Part shown: positions 29,087 through 38,996 of the stretch, piece by piece
How the letters are laid out: every line of letters begins with the position of its first letter
How positions within the stretch are numbered: position 1 is the stretch's first letter
Assembly (NCBI GenBank): GCA_032718475.1
Contig: JAUCBJ010001902.1
Span: forward strand, 1 to 48,164
Length of the DNA stretch: 48,164 nt
Direction: 5' to 3'
From: Nemertoderma westbladi
Lineage: Eukaryota; Xenacoelomorpha; Nemertodermatida; Nemertodermatidae
The notes under the pieces: generated by a model
The model's input: the letters and a program-made list of their open reading frames with translations, nothing else
What the model was told of the DNA's origin: nothing
Database searches by the model: none
Position numbers and translations under genes: made by a program

Positions 29087-31020
29087 AAGTGATTAACGAA
29101 TAAAGAAATGACAACTGGCCTTTATTATTAAAATCAATTAATTGTAGCTGTACAGCTGTACAAGGTCACCTGGGTGTATTGTAGGCCTAGAGTATTTAAT
29201 GTACTGTAACAATTCCATAGCAAAGTCAGTTTAATAATTGCCTTACAATGAAATTTCGGCCCAATAAATGCTACGCAAATACAGTAAGTTGGGATGTCTA
29301 ATGTAAGTGGGTAATAAGTCGGGAAACGCAATCATAGGGGACGTAAATTCGCTAAGGGCATGTTCAATTAAGGTTACAGCACAGCTCACTGCACATTTAA
29401 CATAATAGTGCGTAATAGGGAAAATTAATTAACCGCGTTTGTGGATCGCATGTGAAAAGACCGTTGGATTTGTTATAAATGTGCGTGCAGTCATTGTTAT
29501 TATGTAAATGTAAGTATTGTAGTTGTTCGATGTGGTTTGAATACCTACAGTAGGCGTGCGCGGTCAACTACTGTGCCCATAAACTTCATATACTTATGTA
29601 CAGTGTTAGTGGCACAATGGATATTACTGCCTCAAAAGGGCCAACACGTTGGTGTTATCCGTGGTGGAGAGATATATAAAACTCTAAAACAAATATTTCG
29701 TTTCGAAACAGAATTTGGGTGAATTTTGTTTGCAATTAATACATATTATATAACGGTTCCTCACAATATTAAATACTGAGAGTTAAGAATTCATCCACAA
29801 TACTTGATGCCTTTAGCTGATCTTCTTTCTGTTCTGCGGCTGAATTATAGGAATGCTACAGTATATATTAATAAAGAATGCTATGCTGGTTTAGTGCTAA
29901 GCCAAACAAATTTGCGCCGCCACAACTTATTGTGACCCATGACTTTGAGAGATTATCTACATCTTCAATGCAGCGTCTGTTAAGAATTGTCTCAAGAGAA
30001 AGACCTACTCTGTCCACCATGCTTATTCTCTCCATGAGGCAGGCAGCTTGGGTGACTACTGAGACACATTCAATGCGATATACAGTAGGGTCTGATTATT
30101 GGAGATTTGATCAGTATACTTGACACAATGAATCCGACGTAGCATTGTGTACGAACATAATCGAACCTTGAGATTCCTCTATATTCTATGTAACATGTAC
30201 ATCCTTCACGTGTAATCGAATGAAATTCGAAATTAAATCATTCGAAATTACAGTATTCACGTGTGAAAGTATGAAACAGACCCATTACTGTACGTTGCTG
30301 AAATGATCCATTGTAGTCATTTGGCCTTGGTTTACTCCCCAACGTACAATTTAAGGGACAGGCTGCATGTTTTAATCTTATCCACTTAAGGTGTAGGGTG
30401 CAGCAGTTGCAGTCCAATATACTTCAGTACAACAATGAAGCTTTGACTGACTATTAAACACTTCTATGCACAGCACTACACGGCCAAAAACACTCGTCCT
30501 TCACGCGTGGTTGCGTTCAACCTTAATCACTGTGTTGTTATTCATGGCGTTGGTATCCTTCAACTTTGCTACCTGTTACTCGCTAAAGTCTTCGTATTGA
30601 CTATCTCAACTGGAAGAGAGTCAGGGAGCGTAAGTAATACCCACGCGAGTGGTCCAGAGACATTCACAAAAAGGTAATTACGCAATTGCAGCTCTTTCTA
30701 ACTGTACAATACAGGTATAAGGTTGTTTTTTTGAATTCCAGATGCCAAATAAATAACATATTTCCCTAAACATCACAATACAATTATTATTATGTACAAT
30801 TCACAACAACTACTGTAGGCCTACATTACAATCTGTACGTTTTCTCATAAGCGCACTGGATTCAGTTTTATTTTTTTTTTATATTTTGGTCTTGTTTTAG
30901 GAACTGTTTTTACTTAAATTAAATTTTTTCTGTATTTATATTGAATGTAAATAAATAAAAACCGATGTAGACGCTCTTTAGAATATAGTCGATTATATTT
31001 CTAACTAGAGTGGCGTGTGG
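29087..31020. other. Intergenic DNA with an RTE-like fragment and a CACGTG inverted repeat
   Basis: No host gene recognised. A short RTE-like fragment lies at 29870-30150 (separate entry). At 30206-30276 a diverged inverted repeat has TTCACGTGTAATCGAATGA on one side and CATTCGAAATTACAG plus TTCACGTGTGAA on the other, with a CACGTG near each end. Confidence 0.45.
29870..30150 (-). pseudogene. Short degenerate RTE-like 3' fragment
   Basis: Its + strand words CTGTCCACCATGCTTATTC, TCTCCATGAGGCAG and ACACAATGAATCCGACGTAGC match the RTE-like remnant at about 8873-9085 (there CTGTCCACCATGCTTATTC, ACTCCATGGGGCTG, ACACAATGAACCCGGCGTAGC). The middle part is shorter and rearranged. Non-functional. Confidence 0.6.
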
Positions 31021-31028
31021 CTCAATAC
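31021..31028. repeat. Left target-site duplication CTCAATAC of the P-type element
   Basis: Identical to 34363-34370 immediately outside the right terminal repeat. Confidence 0.93.
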
Positions 31029-31140
31029 CAAGGTGTACTAAATAACAGGTCATGCAGCGAGAATTGGCCTCCAATTATTGGAGGCTGAACATTTTTATTA
31101 AAGTGGGAGTGTGTATACCTAAGATTTTAAATCACACAAG
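31029..31140. repeat. Left 112 bp terminal inverted repeat of the P-type element
   Basis: Inverted copy of 34253-34362. Contains an internal palindrome CCTCCAATTATTGGAGG at 31068-31084. Confidence 0.95.
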
Positions 31141-31516
31141 ATTACTAAAATTACGCATCAGCTAGTGCAGCACTCAGGCAGTGCTCTCTCTGTACCAGTT
31201 TGCGCTGTTGTGTATAACAGTACCGGTACTCAGGCAGTCAGGCACCTGTTGCTGATATAACAGTATAATGAATTTCAGCTTTCTGGCTTTTACTGTTTCA
31301 TTACAGCAATAGGCCTAGCCTAACAGTTCTGCGGCTAATTAGCTAATTAATAAAGTCATAAAGTAGACAGGTTAGCGGGTACGGGGTGGGTAGGCCGAAA
31401 GTAGGCATGGCTTATTGAATAGCTAGCTGCCTTAAAGTAAATTCTGATATTGCTGTATTCCTGTATTCTGGTTGTCGCAATTTGTATAATTGTATAAGGC
31501 CGAGTTGATATTGAAT

Positions 31517-31819
31517 ATGCCGAGGAAATGTAGTGTTGGAGGTTGCCGAACTGGATACGATAAACTCAAGGATGGAACTCTAGGAGCAGGGGAGACAAAA
31601 ATTCCAATATATCGCTTTCCAACTGATCCACTTGCATTGCAAGCCTGGTTGCAACGCCTATCGAATATCGTTAAGCCTAAGTTAAGTTATAAGCTCCACA
31701 TAAGTTCCTTATGTGGAGTGAGCTTGAGGAACTCATACGATTTATTAAACATGACCAGGAAGAGAAAGAAGATGATGAAACTAATCGTTCCAAATGGAAC
31801 TTTATCCTTCATCAAATAG
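31517..31819 (+). pseudogene. N-terminal THAP-like zinc finger part of the P-type transposase, truncated
   Basis: The ATG at 31517 starts MPRKCSVGGCRTGYDK, the first two zinc ligands (Cys-x4-Cys) of a THAP domain. IPIYRFPTDPLALQAWLQRL follows, matching the conserved FPxDP....W region. The expected Cys-x2-His pair and the terminal AVPTLF-like part are not found: the frame continues into SLCGVSLRNSYDLL, out of frame with the transposase body that is open from 31711. Either a very short intron, a frameshift, or loss of the second half of the finger explains this. A perfect 11 bp hairpin (CTCCACATAAG, TTC, CTTATGTGGAG, 31694-31718) sits just at the junction and may be the scar of the lesion. Confidence 0.75.
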
Positions 31820-33705
31820 AATTACTTAATATTCCGAAAAATCGTCGAATTTATTCGAGGTATGATTTAATTACCGCGTTTCACTTGTATTCTAAATCTC
31901 GTCGATTATACATTGAATTGAGAGACTTGCTACAACTGCCGTCAATACGCACCCTGCAAGCGCTAACTTCTATGGTGAGCAATGTCCCTCAAAACGATTA
32001 CATTAAATCAATGTTAGCGAAACTTCAACCTCGATCAAAGTACTCAATTATATTAATCGATGAAGTCTATGTTAGTGAACAATTGACCTACCACAGTGGA
32101 GAGGTTTACGGCAAGGCTCTTGACAAACCCGACGAAATGGCGAAGACTCTTTTGTGTCTCATGGTGAACTTGAAGTTCACGAACATCAAGTTTGTTGTAA
32201 AAATGATACCAATTAATTCGCTAGATTCTGCATTCCAAGTGACCGTTGTAAAGAATGCCATTAATTCGATCGAAGAATTTGGGGGTATTGTATTGGCAAC
32301 TATTACTGACAACACTAATGTGAATCGTAAGTTTGCGCACGATTTTCCTATTCCGGTTGGACGATCCCCGCCAACCCCGTTATTACACCTGAAGGATACC
32401 GTGCATCTCCTTAAATTGATTAGAAATAACTGGATAACGGAAAAATTACAGAAACTTGAATTTTTTGATCCTGATGATGTTTCAAAAACAACTCGATGTG
32501 CCTGTTGGTCAGATATTGTTCTACTATTTAATGCTGAGAAAACCAACTTGTTGAAACTTACAAAACTTAATCACGATTCGGTTTGGCCGACTTCAATACA
32601 GCGACAAAATGTCAAACTGTGCCTGCGTGTATTCAACGAGAAGACAGTAGCTGCGCTGCGTATTCTCAGTCTATCTTCTACCACCGCGGATACTGCTTTA
32701 TTTATAGAAATTGTTCTAAAGTGGTGGAAGGTTGTTAATGTTAAAACAACTTTCGAGGCAATTCGCTTCAACGATTTAGATCGTAAAGTTATTGATAGGG
32801 TAGACCATCCAAGTCTTTTATTTTTATCGAAAATGTCTGTATTATTTGGATTTATGGGTAGCAAACCGCGGGTTATTACTCATAAAGTTGTTAAACCCAG
32901 AGTCTGTAAACCTCCAGCCAAGCGGCGATTAGTGGGAAGGTGTTCATTGCAAAATGTTATTCCTGGCAGAACAACCCGAATATCCAAGCAACAAAAACGC
33001 ATTTCTAACAAGCGGTTTAAATGCCTTACCAGGCAAACATCCCTCGGGTTAGTTGAAACTTGTAAAGGAATGATAGAACTCGCAGAATTCCTACTCACCA
33101 CTGATCTCCCAGTAAGGCACAAATATGTCTGTCTTAATTTCTTCCAAGACGATGATTTGGAAGGATATTTTGGTCATATACGGCAATCGCATGGGGGAAA
33201 TTATTATCTAGCTGTTCAACAATTTGTAGAGACGCACCGTATTGACTCAGCTAGCTTATACCTGAGATTGGATTTGAATATTGATCTTGGTGAACAGGGC
33301 CATAATTGCGGTTCATGCAATATTGAATTGACAGATGCCGACGATACCATTATTGCTTGTTTGAGCGATGTTACTCCAGCTCATCTACATAGCTCAGTCG
33401 AGAGTTTATCCATTGTTTATATGGCTGGGTATATTGCAAAATCTTTTCCGCAATACAAGATAGGATTTTTTTATTGTTATTTATGCACGAAATTTTATCG
33501 CAGTTCCATTACTAAATTTTGCCGAAAGAGTCTGATTGGTGCTTTAACAAAAATTTCAAATACATATTCAAGAGATTCCCAATTCCCTGATTCCCTGTTG
33601 CGAAAAATTTCTAACATATTGTTTAGTAATTTTTGCAAATTCTCCACCCCCTTACGAAAAATATCGAATGTGAAAGTGCCTTCAAAAATAAAAAAGCTGC
33701 AGTAA
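31711..33705 (+). CDS. P-element-type transposase body (RNase H-like catalytic domain)
   Basis: 664 residues uninterrupted from the ATG at 31711. A leading helical region has the HTH-like LYSKSRRLYIELRDLLQLPS. The RNase H-like core follows: IILIDEVYVSEQ with Asp117, VLATITDNTNVNRKF with Asp200, the insertion region with HLKDTVHLLKLIRNNW, and FFQDDDLEGYFGHIRQSHGG with Glu484 (Asp482 next to it). These are the positions of the D-D-E/D triad in Drosophila P transposase and THAP9. The C-terminal part has the short YMAGYIAK and CRKSLIG segments usual for the family. The body could be catalytically competent, but its N-terminal THAP part is out of frame. Confidence 0.9.
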   Translation: MWSELEELIRFIKHDQEEKEDDETNRSKWNFILHQIELLNIPKNRRIYSRYDLITAFHLYSKSRRLYIELRDLLQLPSIRTLQALTSMVSNVPQNDYIKSMLAKLQPRSKYSIILIDEVYVSEQLTYHSGEVYGKALDKPDEMAKTLLCLMVNLKFTNIKFVVKMIPINSLDSAFQVTVVKNAINSIEEFGGIVLATITDNTNVNRKFAHDFPIPVGRSPPTPLLHLKDTVHLLKLIRNNWITEKLQKLEFFDPDDVSKTTRCACWSDIVLLFNAEKTNLLKLTKLNHDSVWPTSIQRQNVKLCLRVFNEKTVAALRILSLSSTTADTALFIEIVLKWWKVVNVKTTFEAIRFNDLDRKVIDRVDHPSLLFLSKMSVLFGFMGSKPRVITHKVVKPRVCKPPAKRRLVGRCSLQNVIPGRTTRISKQQKRISNKRFKCLTRQTSLGLVETCKGMIELAEFLLTTDLPVRHKYVCLNFFQDDDLEGYFGHIRQSHGGNYYLAVQQFVETHRIDSASLYLRLDLNIDLGEQGHNCGSCNIELTDADDTIIACLSDVTPAHLHSSVESLSIVYMAGYIAKSFPQYKIGFFYCYLCTKFYRSSITKFCRKSLIGALTKISNTYSRDSQFPDSLLRKISNILFSNFCKFSTPLRKISNVKVPSKIKKLQ

Positions 33706-33839
33706 TTGTTTTCTACTTAAACTGAATATAACTTGTGCTTTAAATTTATATGTATTATTTTATTATAGTTTTAGTATTAATAGTAGTAAATTCAATCGAT
33801 TTTTTGAAGCAGTTATAATAACTCTAATGATATTACATA

Positions 33840-34220
33840 TTGACAGACACATACAGACAAACAAACAGACATACAGACAGTCCAGATTCCGTCAAACATG
33901 AAAACTGATATTGGAAATGAAATCACCGACTAGGAAAACCGCTATAGTGAACATTTTAGATATGTGGTAAACTTCTTTATTTTTTGACAGACATACAGAC
34001 AAACAAACAGACATACAGACAGACAGTCCAGATTCCTTCAAACATGAAAATTGACATTGGAAATGTACTCACCGACCAGGAAAACCCCTATAAAAATATT
34101 TTAGCATTTTTTAGCTATGTGGTGATCTTCCTTATTTTTTCTCACTCATACAGACAGACAAACAGACATTCTAAATTCCGTCAAAAATAAATACTGACAT
34201 CGGAAATGGAATCACCGACT
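33840..34220. repeat. Three ~146 bp subterminal repeats rich in CAGACA inside the P-type element
   Basis: Each unit has a CAGACAAACAAACAGACATA-like run, then CAGATTCCGTCAAACATGAA (or similar), then GGAAATG.A.TCACCGACTA.GAAAACC. Units begin near 33841 and 33986; the third (from about 34146) is shorter. They lie only on the 3' side of the transposase gene. A related segment in reverse orientation occurs at 42580-42670. Confidence 0.8.
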
Positions 34221-34252
34221 ACGAAAACCCCAATATGGGTAATTTTAATAAT

Positions 34253-34362
34253 CTTGTGTGATTTAAAATCGTAGGTACACCCTCCCACTTTAATAAAAAT
34301 GTTCAGCCTCCAATAATTGGAGGCCAATTCTCGCTGCATGACCTGTTATTTAGTACACCTTG
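34253..34362. repeat. Right terminal inverted repeat of the P-type element
   Basis: Inverted copy of 31029-31140, ending GTACACCTTG at 34362, followed by the target duplication CTCAATAC at 34363-34370. Confidence 0.95.
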
Positions 34363-34370
34363 CTCAATAC

Positions 34371-35819
34371 CCTCACTCTTCATAAATACTTTTTATGTGG
34401 CGCATTTTTGTTCAAGGAGTACAGTAGGACAAGTGTAAGCACGGTGTAAGGGTAAGCACAAATAGGTTAAAAACTCTTTTCATCATGGGCTTATCCTACA
34501 TTATACCGGTTCATTGGTTCATACAGTAATAAAATATAAAATGGAGCGGAAATTTTTTTAAACACTGTTCTGCTCTGCAGTTACATTGTGAAAACTTGAC
34601 GCAAATACTGAATCGCTGTAAATAGCTGAATAGTGAATAGGGACAGGTATGATCTTGGTGTGTGTGTGGCGAGCTACTGTCTTGCATACAAGATCTTTAG
34701 TAAACTGCATTGCTATCTATCTATACTGTGTAGTATGTCATGGTACCGGTAACTGTTATTCACATTTAATTTTGGGACCAGAAATTTCATTCGTCAGCAG
34801 CTATAGGCCTACCACTCATTGGGTTAAGTTAAATTAATCGGGTTCAGCATTGTGTTAGTGGTCACTGGTCAGCACTAGTGCGAGTCATTCATTATAAGGT
34901 GCCCCCGAGAGTCAGTATACGGCGCCCACTCACAGACACATTATGATTGAAGGATTAACTCTAATGAATCTTAATAATGTCCCTTTACGTTATCAACAAA
35001 AGGTCGACTTACTTAATACGTTGTGCTTTTTCAACGAAAACATCAGGTATGCGACCGTGTGCCAGTATAAATCTATCTTACTGTATATGAATGTCGTGTT
35101 GTCGAAACCCCCAAGGTTCTAATACTGGCTGCAGCGACATACCGGTATTTATAAGGGTGCTTATAGCTATTTAATTTAATTTATGCAAATCTGGTCTGAA
35201 ACCAATACAATGGGTCAGGAAAGCCCCACAACAATCCTTCAGAGTATATTTAATTGGGTGATTTGGTTGGTTAACTGGAGAATATCAGATAAACTGCAGG
35301 CATTGGGTGTACTGCTTCCTTGTGACAAATAGAGCTTCTTTGCTAACTAACATTACATCGCGAAAAGGCCCCACAAAGCAAGCGACCGCACATTGTATTC
35401 GTTTATGGCCACGCAATACAAGCCGGATTACTGTAATTTTTATGGTTAAATAATATACTGTGGCAATTAGAATTAAAATTAAAGAAAAATGCAAAGGTAA
35501 GCTAACATAAATTTATCTACATCTTAATACTGTATTTTCCCTCATTTTTGTAAGTTTGCGAAGCTCTTCCAGTACTTAAAAATTCATAACCCGCAAAAAT
35601 TCGCAATCAAAATTCATCCTCTCCAGGGGGGGAAATCGACGCAAATAACAGCTGATTACCCCCAAAAAATTGATCTATAACCGGTACAAGTGACTTTAGT
35701 TTATTGTTTTCGTTATAATAACCTGACACTGTAACATAACGTTATGGATTGCATATAAATGCTACCAAGAACGAATTCATGACTTTTAAAATGTTGATGG
35801 AAACTTGACAACAATCTAT
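34371..35819. other. Intergenic DNA, no gene seen apart from a dispersed repeat copy
   Basis: AT-rich, with only short frames. A copy of the GTTACAGTG dispersed repeat in minus orientation lies at 35575-35748 (separate entry). Confidence 0.5.
35575..35748 (-). repeat. Copy of a dispersed short repeat with GTTACAGTG end
   Basis: It has ACAGCTGATTACCCCCAAAA, AACCGGTACAAGTGAC, TTTAGTTTATTGTTTTCGTT and ends TGACACTGTAAC. The inverse of this order is seen at 36905-37080 (GGTTACAGTGGCACG, ACAATAAACT, TAATCAGCTGTTATTTGCG). Other partial copies are at 27525-27580, 38740-38825 and 40640-40860. A SINE/MITE-like family; type unknown. Confidence 0.65.
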
Positions 35820-36295
35820 AATAATTAACTAAGGAAGGTTGGCGACTTCCGGTACCTTGGGTCATGGATAGCAAAAAAGACATAGAAGTTAGGAAAGCAA
35901 AAGCTTGGGTAGCTCTATCAAAAATGGATACCATCTTGAAATCAGATCTCTCCAGGCACCTGAAGACTAAGTTCTTTCGAGCCACAGTGGAAAGTGTAGG
36001 CCCTACTTTTATATGTGGGTGAGACCTGGACACTGACGAAATCACTTGAACACTGAATTGATGGTTGCTACACAAGACTACTAAGGGCAGCCCTAAACAT
36101 CATCTGGAGACAACACATGACAAACGCCGAGCTTTATGGTACAATACCACCTGTATCAACCACCCACCGTGAACGCAGATTAAGATTCAGTGGGCACTGC
36201 TGGCGAAGTAAAGACGAGGTCATACCAGATCTACTTTTCAGGCAACCAACACAGGGAAAACGTACCGTACCCGTGGACAACCGGCTATAACATAA
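35820..36295 (+). pseudogene. Second RTE-like retrotransposon 3' remnant
   Basis: The plus strand reads, with frameshifts, RYLGSWI, KKDIEVRKAKAWVALSKMDT, FFRATVESV, TWTLTKSLEH, LDGCYTRLLRAALNI, NAELYG, RERRLRFSGHCWRSKDEV and LLFRQPTQGKR. This is the C-terminal part of an RTE-type reverse transcriptase protein, but its sequence differs from the copy at 8690-9965, so a different RTE family is present. Stops and frameshifts make it non-functional. Confidence 0.8.
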
Positions 36296-36904
36296 ACATA
36301 TATACAGTAGACCAACTTTAAAGGGATAGTATACGATACCGGAGACCATTGAATACCTGACAATGGGGAAACTGTAGGCTTATTTATATAATAGGCCGGG
36401 CTTCTGTAATATTTTAAGTTAATATAATTATTTCATTCTGGGAATGTATTACTTCGTAGTTTTACTATATGATGCTTACCAAGTACAGTATAGTAAGTAG
36501 ACTACATAGAACCAACACCCGCACACATAATAGTAAAGTATAATCTCAAAATGTAGTATTTGTGAAATTTTAGATTACATATTTGCAATGCAATAATTAA
36601 TTTCACGCCATATTCTTATAATTTTATTACCAAGCAAGTTTTAAGCAGGACTTTCAGCTGACTTTAACCATCTTGACTTTCATTTTGGGCGTATAGGTGT
36701 AAACGTGCATGCATATGCAACACGTGCTTATATGCAAATACATATGCACAGCAAAAGTATATGTGCACCTATGTAAATTCATTTATGCACGTATGCAGAT
36801 GCATATAGGCCTATGCACCGATGCATATTATGACAAACATTTACACCCTTTCAGAGACAGCTGGCTTTCTGGACGCAAAACCCGCCTTGGCGAATTAATA
36901 TCCC

Positions 36905-37080
36905 GCCTCAATGTTAAATTCTCTATTTAGGGAAAGGAGCAGGTTACAGTGGCACGTTATTTTAACCAATACAATAAACTAATCACAATAGAACAGGTTA
37001 TAGTTTTATTTTTGAGAGTAGGCCTAATCAGCTGTTATTTGCGTCGAATTTCCCCTGGAGAGGGATTAATTTTTATTGTG
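36905..37080 (+). repeat. Copy of the dispersed GTTACAGTG repeat
   Basis: GGGAAAGGAGCAGGTTACAG at 36931 also occurs at 27528, inside the decayed transposon. Further anchors are ACAATAAACT, CAGGTTATAGTTTTATTTTT, TAATCAGCTGTTATTTGCG and AATTTCCCCTGGAGAGG, the inverse of the 35575-35748 copy. A 29 base poly(C) follows at once. Confidence 0.7.
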
Positions 37081-37087
37081 TCCAGTT

Positions 37088-37116
37088 CCCCCCCCCCCCC
37101 CCCCCCCCCCCCCCCT
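37088..37116. repeat. 29 base poly(C) tract
   Basis: The longest of at least nine long C or G homopolymers in the window; it lies 8 bases past the dispersed repeat copy. Confidence 0.95.
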
Positions 37117-37388
37117 ATCTGCCCTTTCATTTACTTTATTCCACAAAATGATCACGTTAGTAGATAGTCATGAACTGTGGTAACAGACAATCACAAAACT
37201 ACATCCGTTTTCCCCTAAAAAAAGGTCAATTATAATATGTACAGGTATACTATATTTCAGTGGATCTGTTTTTCTCCCGGCGGGATAGAAAATCAAATAT
37301 AAATAATATTTAATAACAAATTTACCCTTTATGATATTTATATACTGTAATGAAATGAGTTAGGGGGCCTTTAATAAATAAATAATTA

Positions 37389-38019
37389 TTATAAGTTTAC
37401 GTCTTCGAGCTCAAGTTTATTACCGAATGTAATTTGTGAATCTCGAATAATATTCCTTAGAAGTCGATCGTCATCTTTGTCGGCTTCTCTCCGTATTGTC
37501 GGAACTGATTCGTAACAGAAGCTTTTTATATTTTGATTAACATCTGAAACAATAAGAATATTAAATAAATAATTTCTAAGTTTTGATTTGCAATTTTTTT
37601 AATAAATTTTTCATGGCAAAATTGTACGGGTCAGATGAGTTTATCTTTTTCGCGTTTATCTACAAATAAATAAACCCACCTTGACTAACAGAATCCTGAA
37701 GAATTTGTCTATCAATTAACTCTTTGAGGAAATTGATGTAAGTTATTGTGACTTTTAATGTTTTGGCCTTTGATAGATTTATCTCCGAATCGAGTAGAGG
37801 GATTCTATGTTTGAGGGAAATAAAGGCCTCGTTTATTCCCCTCATGCGTTTCCGTTCGCGTTGGTTAGCCGCGCGACGCTGTCCAGGTGGCAACGGAGAC
37901 TCCAATCTCCTCTTGGCTCGTCGTTTTATATGATTATCTTCAACCGGATTCGAACCAGGAAAGTTCATAGTTGGAATACTGGAATGAGGTTGTACAGCGA
38001 ACGACCAAGATTCGGCCAT
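37389..38019 (-). CDS. bHLH transcription factor, PTF1A/Fer-like, two exons
   Basis: Exon 1 is 38019-37680 and exon 2 is 37543-37389, separated by a 136 bp intron with AAG|GTGGGT donor and TTGTTTCAG|ATG acceptor. The join is in phase 1 and gives 164 residues ending in TAA at 37389-37391. The bHLH domain lies at about 48-101: basic region RRAANQRERKRM, helix 1 GINEAFISLKHRIP, loop, helix 2 LSKAKTLKVTITYINFLKEL. The AAN.RER.RM, IN.AF, IP, LSK..TL and YINFL pattern is closest to PTF1A and the related Fer group as I know them, so it should bind E-boxes as a dimer with an E protein. N-terminal basic stretch KRRAKRR. Exon 2 encodes an acidic tail without known motifs. The short protein and diverged loop suggest a fast-evolving paralogue. 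Confidence 0.88.
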
Positions 38020-38029
38020 GTCACCACGT

Positions 38030-38230
38030 AATTGTATAATATAAAATATTTACGTATAAATTAATCGTTATTAGGTTTTTTTTTTAATCAAAGTATTTTG
38101 TTTTCAATGATTCTCTGTTTAATTCTGTTGAAGACATCAAGTTATACCTTTTATCAGGATTATGAAGAGACGCGCTCTCATTGGTTGATGTAAGGGCCAA
38201 CTCAATTATGCAGGAATCTCATTGGTCGAT
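38030..38230 (-). promoter_or_regulatory. Probable promoter of the bHLH gene: two CCAAT boxes and an AT-rich TATA-like element
   Basis: On the minus strand, CCAAT occurs in AACCAATGAG (complement of CTCATTGGTT at 38178) and in GACCAATGAG (complement of CTCATTGGTC at 38218), two copies 40 bases apart and about 160-200 bases before the ATG. A TATTTTATATTATAC stretch lies at about 38034-38052, 15-35 bases before the ATG. Assignment is by position and motif only. Confidence 0.45.
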
Positions 38231-38819
38231 TAATTATTTGCCAATGTAAGTTTCTTAGTTGAGTCCAATCCGTGGGCCAGCAATAGAGACCTTGTAGTAA
38301 GTGAGGGTGAATGGAGCCCCAGAATACCGGCGTGAAGAAGGATTACCTTTTAATGAACCTTTATGAGAAGAACAAAGGTTGGTTTACCTTAAATTCTTTA
38401 AAATCTCTATAAGATTATGGCTAGAGTAGAGGGTAAAATAATGTGTGTGTGCCCGTAAACCACTTTACGTAACGCCTTGTCATGTCATCCTAAACCACTG
38501 AAGCTTTGAAATTGTTTCCTTAAATCCGATATATTGTGTAAGGCCTGTCTGTAGGGTATAGATTAATCTTTTCTAAACCACCGCAATGGGGCATGAAAGC
38601 CTTAGACATATTACGTGCAATTACGGATTAAATCTTTGTTCCAGTATGCCTTAGGCATTTATACTGTAGTAGTTAGTTAGTTAGTTAGTTAGTAGTTTTT
38701 AAGAAAAAAGCTAAAGCATATAGAGGGGTACTCTTGACGTAATCAAATTGTTACCCTCTATCGGGGAAAATTTACACAAATTACAGCTGATTACCAGCAA
38801 AAATAAACCCGTTCTATTG
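38231..38819. other. Intergenic DNA with a (TTAG)n microsatellite and a repeat fragment
   Basis: A (TTAG)n run of about six units lies near 38668-38693. A partial copy of the dispersed GTTACAGTG repeat family (ACAGCTGATTACCAGCAAAA) lies at 38740-38825. No gene seen. Confidence 0.55.
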
Positions 38820-38996
38820 ACTTTAATTCACTGTGTCAAGTGCAATGCACAGCACACATCTCCAACCAGACACTATATAACATTGGAGGTGTCTCATTGG
38901 TTCCCCCAAGCTTGACACTTGTACAAAGCCGCCTCCGCTTTGCAGGACATTGCTTTCGCCGTAACGACCATTCTGTGCACAATCTTGTGCTTTTCA
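38820..38996 (+). pseudogene. RTE-like 3' fragment
   Basis: Reads CTAHISNQTLYNIGGVSLVP, then SRLRFAGHCFRRNDHSVHNL, near-identical to the same part of the remnant at 8925-9066 (minus). It is only ~175 bp long and enters unrelated sequence on both sides. Confidence 0.85.

Larger units (their letters stand above)
31029..34362 (+). mobile_element. Complete P-type DNA transposon with long TIRs and 8 bp target duplication
   Basis: The left end 31029-31140 starts CAAGGTGTACTAAATAACAG and the right end, about 34253-34362, is its near-perfect inverted copy (a 2 base length difference and few mismatches). Inside both arms is the palindromic CCTCCAATTATTGGAGG. CTCAATAC occurs directly outside each end (31021-31028 and 34363-34370), a perfect 8 bp target duplication, as P elements make. 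The interior encodes a P-element-like transposase (31517-33705). Near the right end, three diverged ~146 bp subterminal repeats rich in CAGACA occupy 33840-34220. The clean ends argue for recent insertion. Confidence 0.95.
36296..37388. other. Intergenic DNA with an ATGCA-rich cluster, a dispersed repeat and poly(C)
   Basis: No gene recognised. It contains the ATGCA cluster (36700-36835), a plus-orientation copy of the GTTACAGTG repeat (36905-37080) and a 29 base poly(C) at 37088-37116. The last ~100 bp is the 3' flank of the minus-strand bHLH gene, with ATTAAA variants of the poly(A) signal on that strand. Confidence 0.5.

Noticed and set aside
32106-33122. Several antisense frames in the P-type transposase region
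   Set aside because: Mirror readings of the transposase ORF with no independent evidence.
37660-37679. bHLH protein continuing to a stop after GGFIYL
   Set aside because: That reading runs into the intron; a donor AAG|GTGGGT and an acceptor at 37544 give a longer in-phase coding region.
38668-38693. Interstitial telomere repeat
   Set aside because: The unit is TTAG, not TTAGGG or TTAGG, and has only about six copies; a plain microsatellite.
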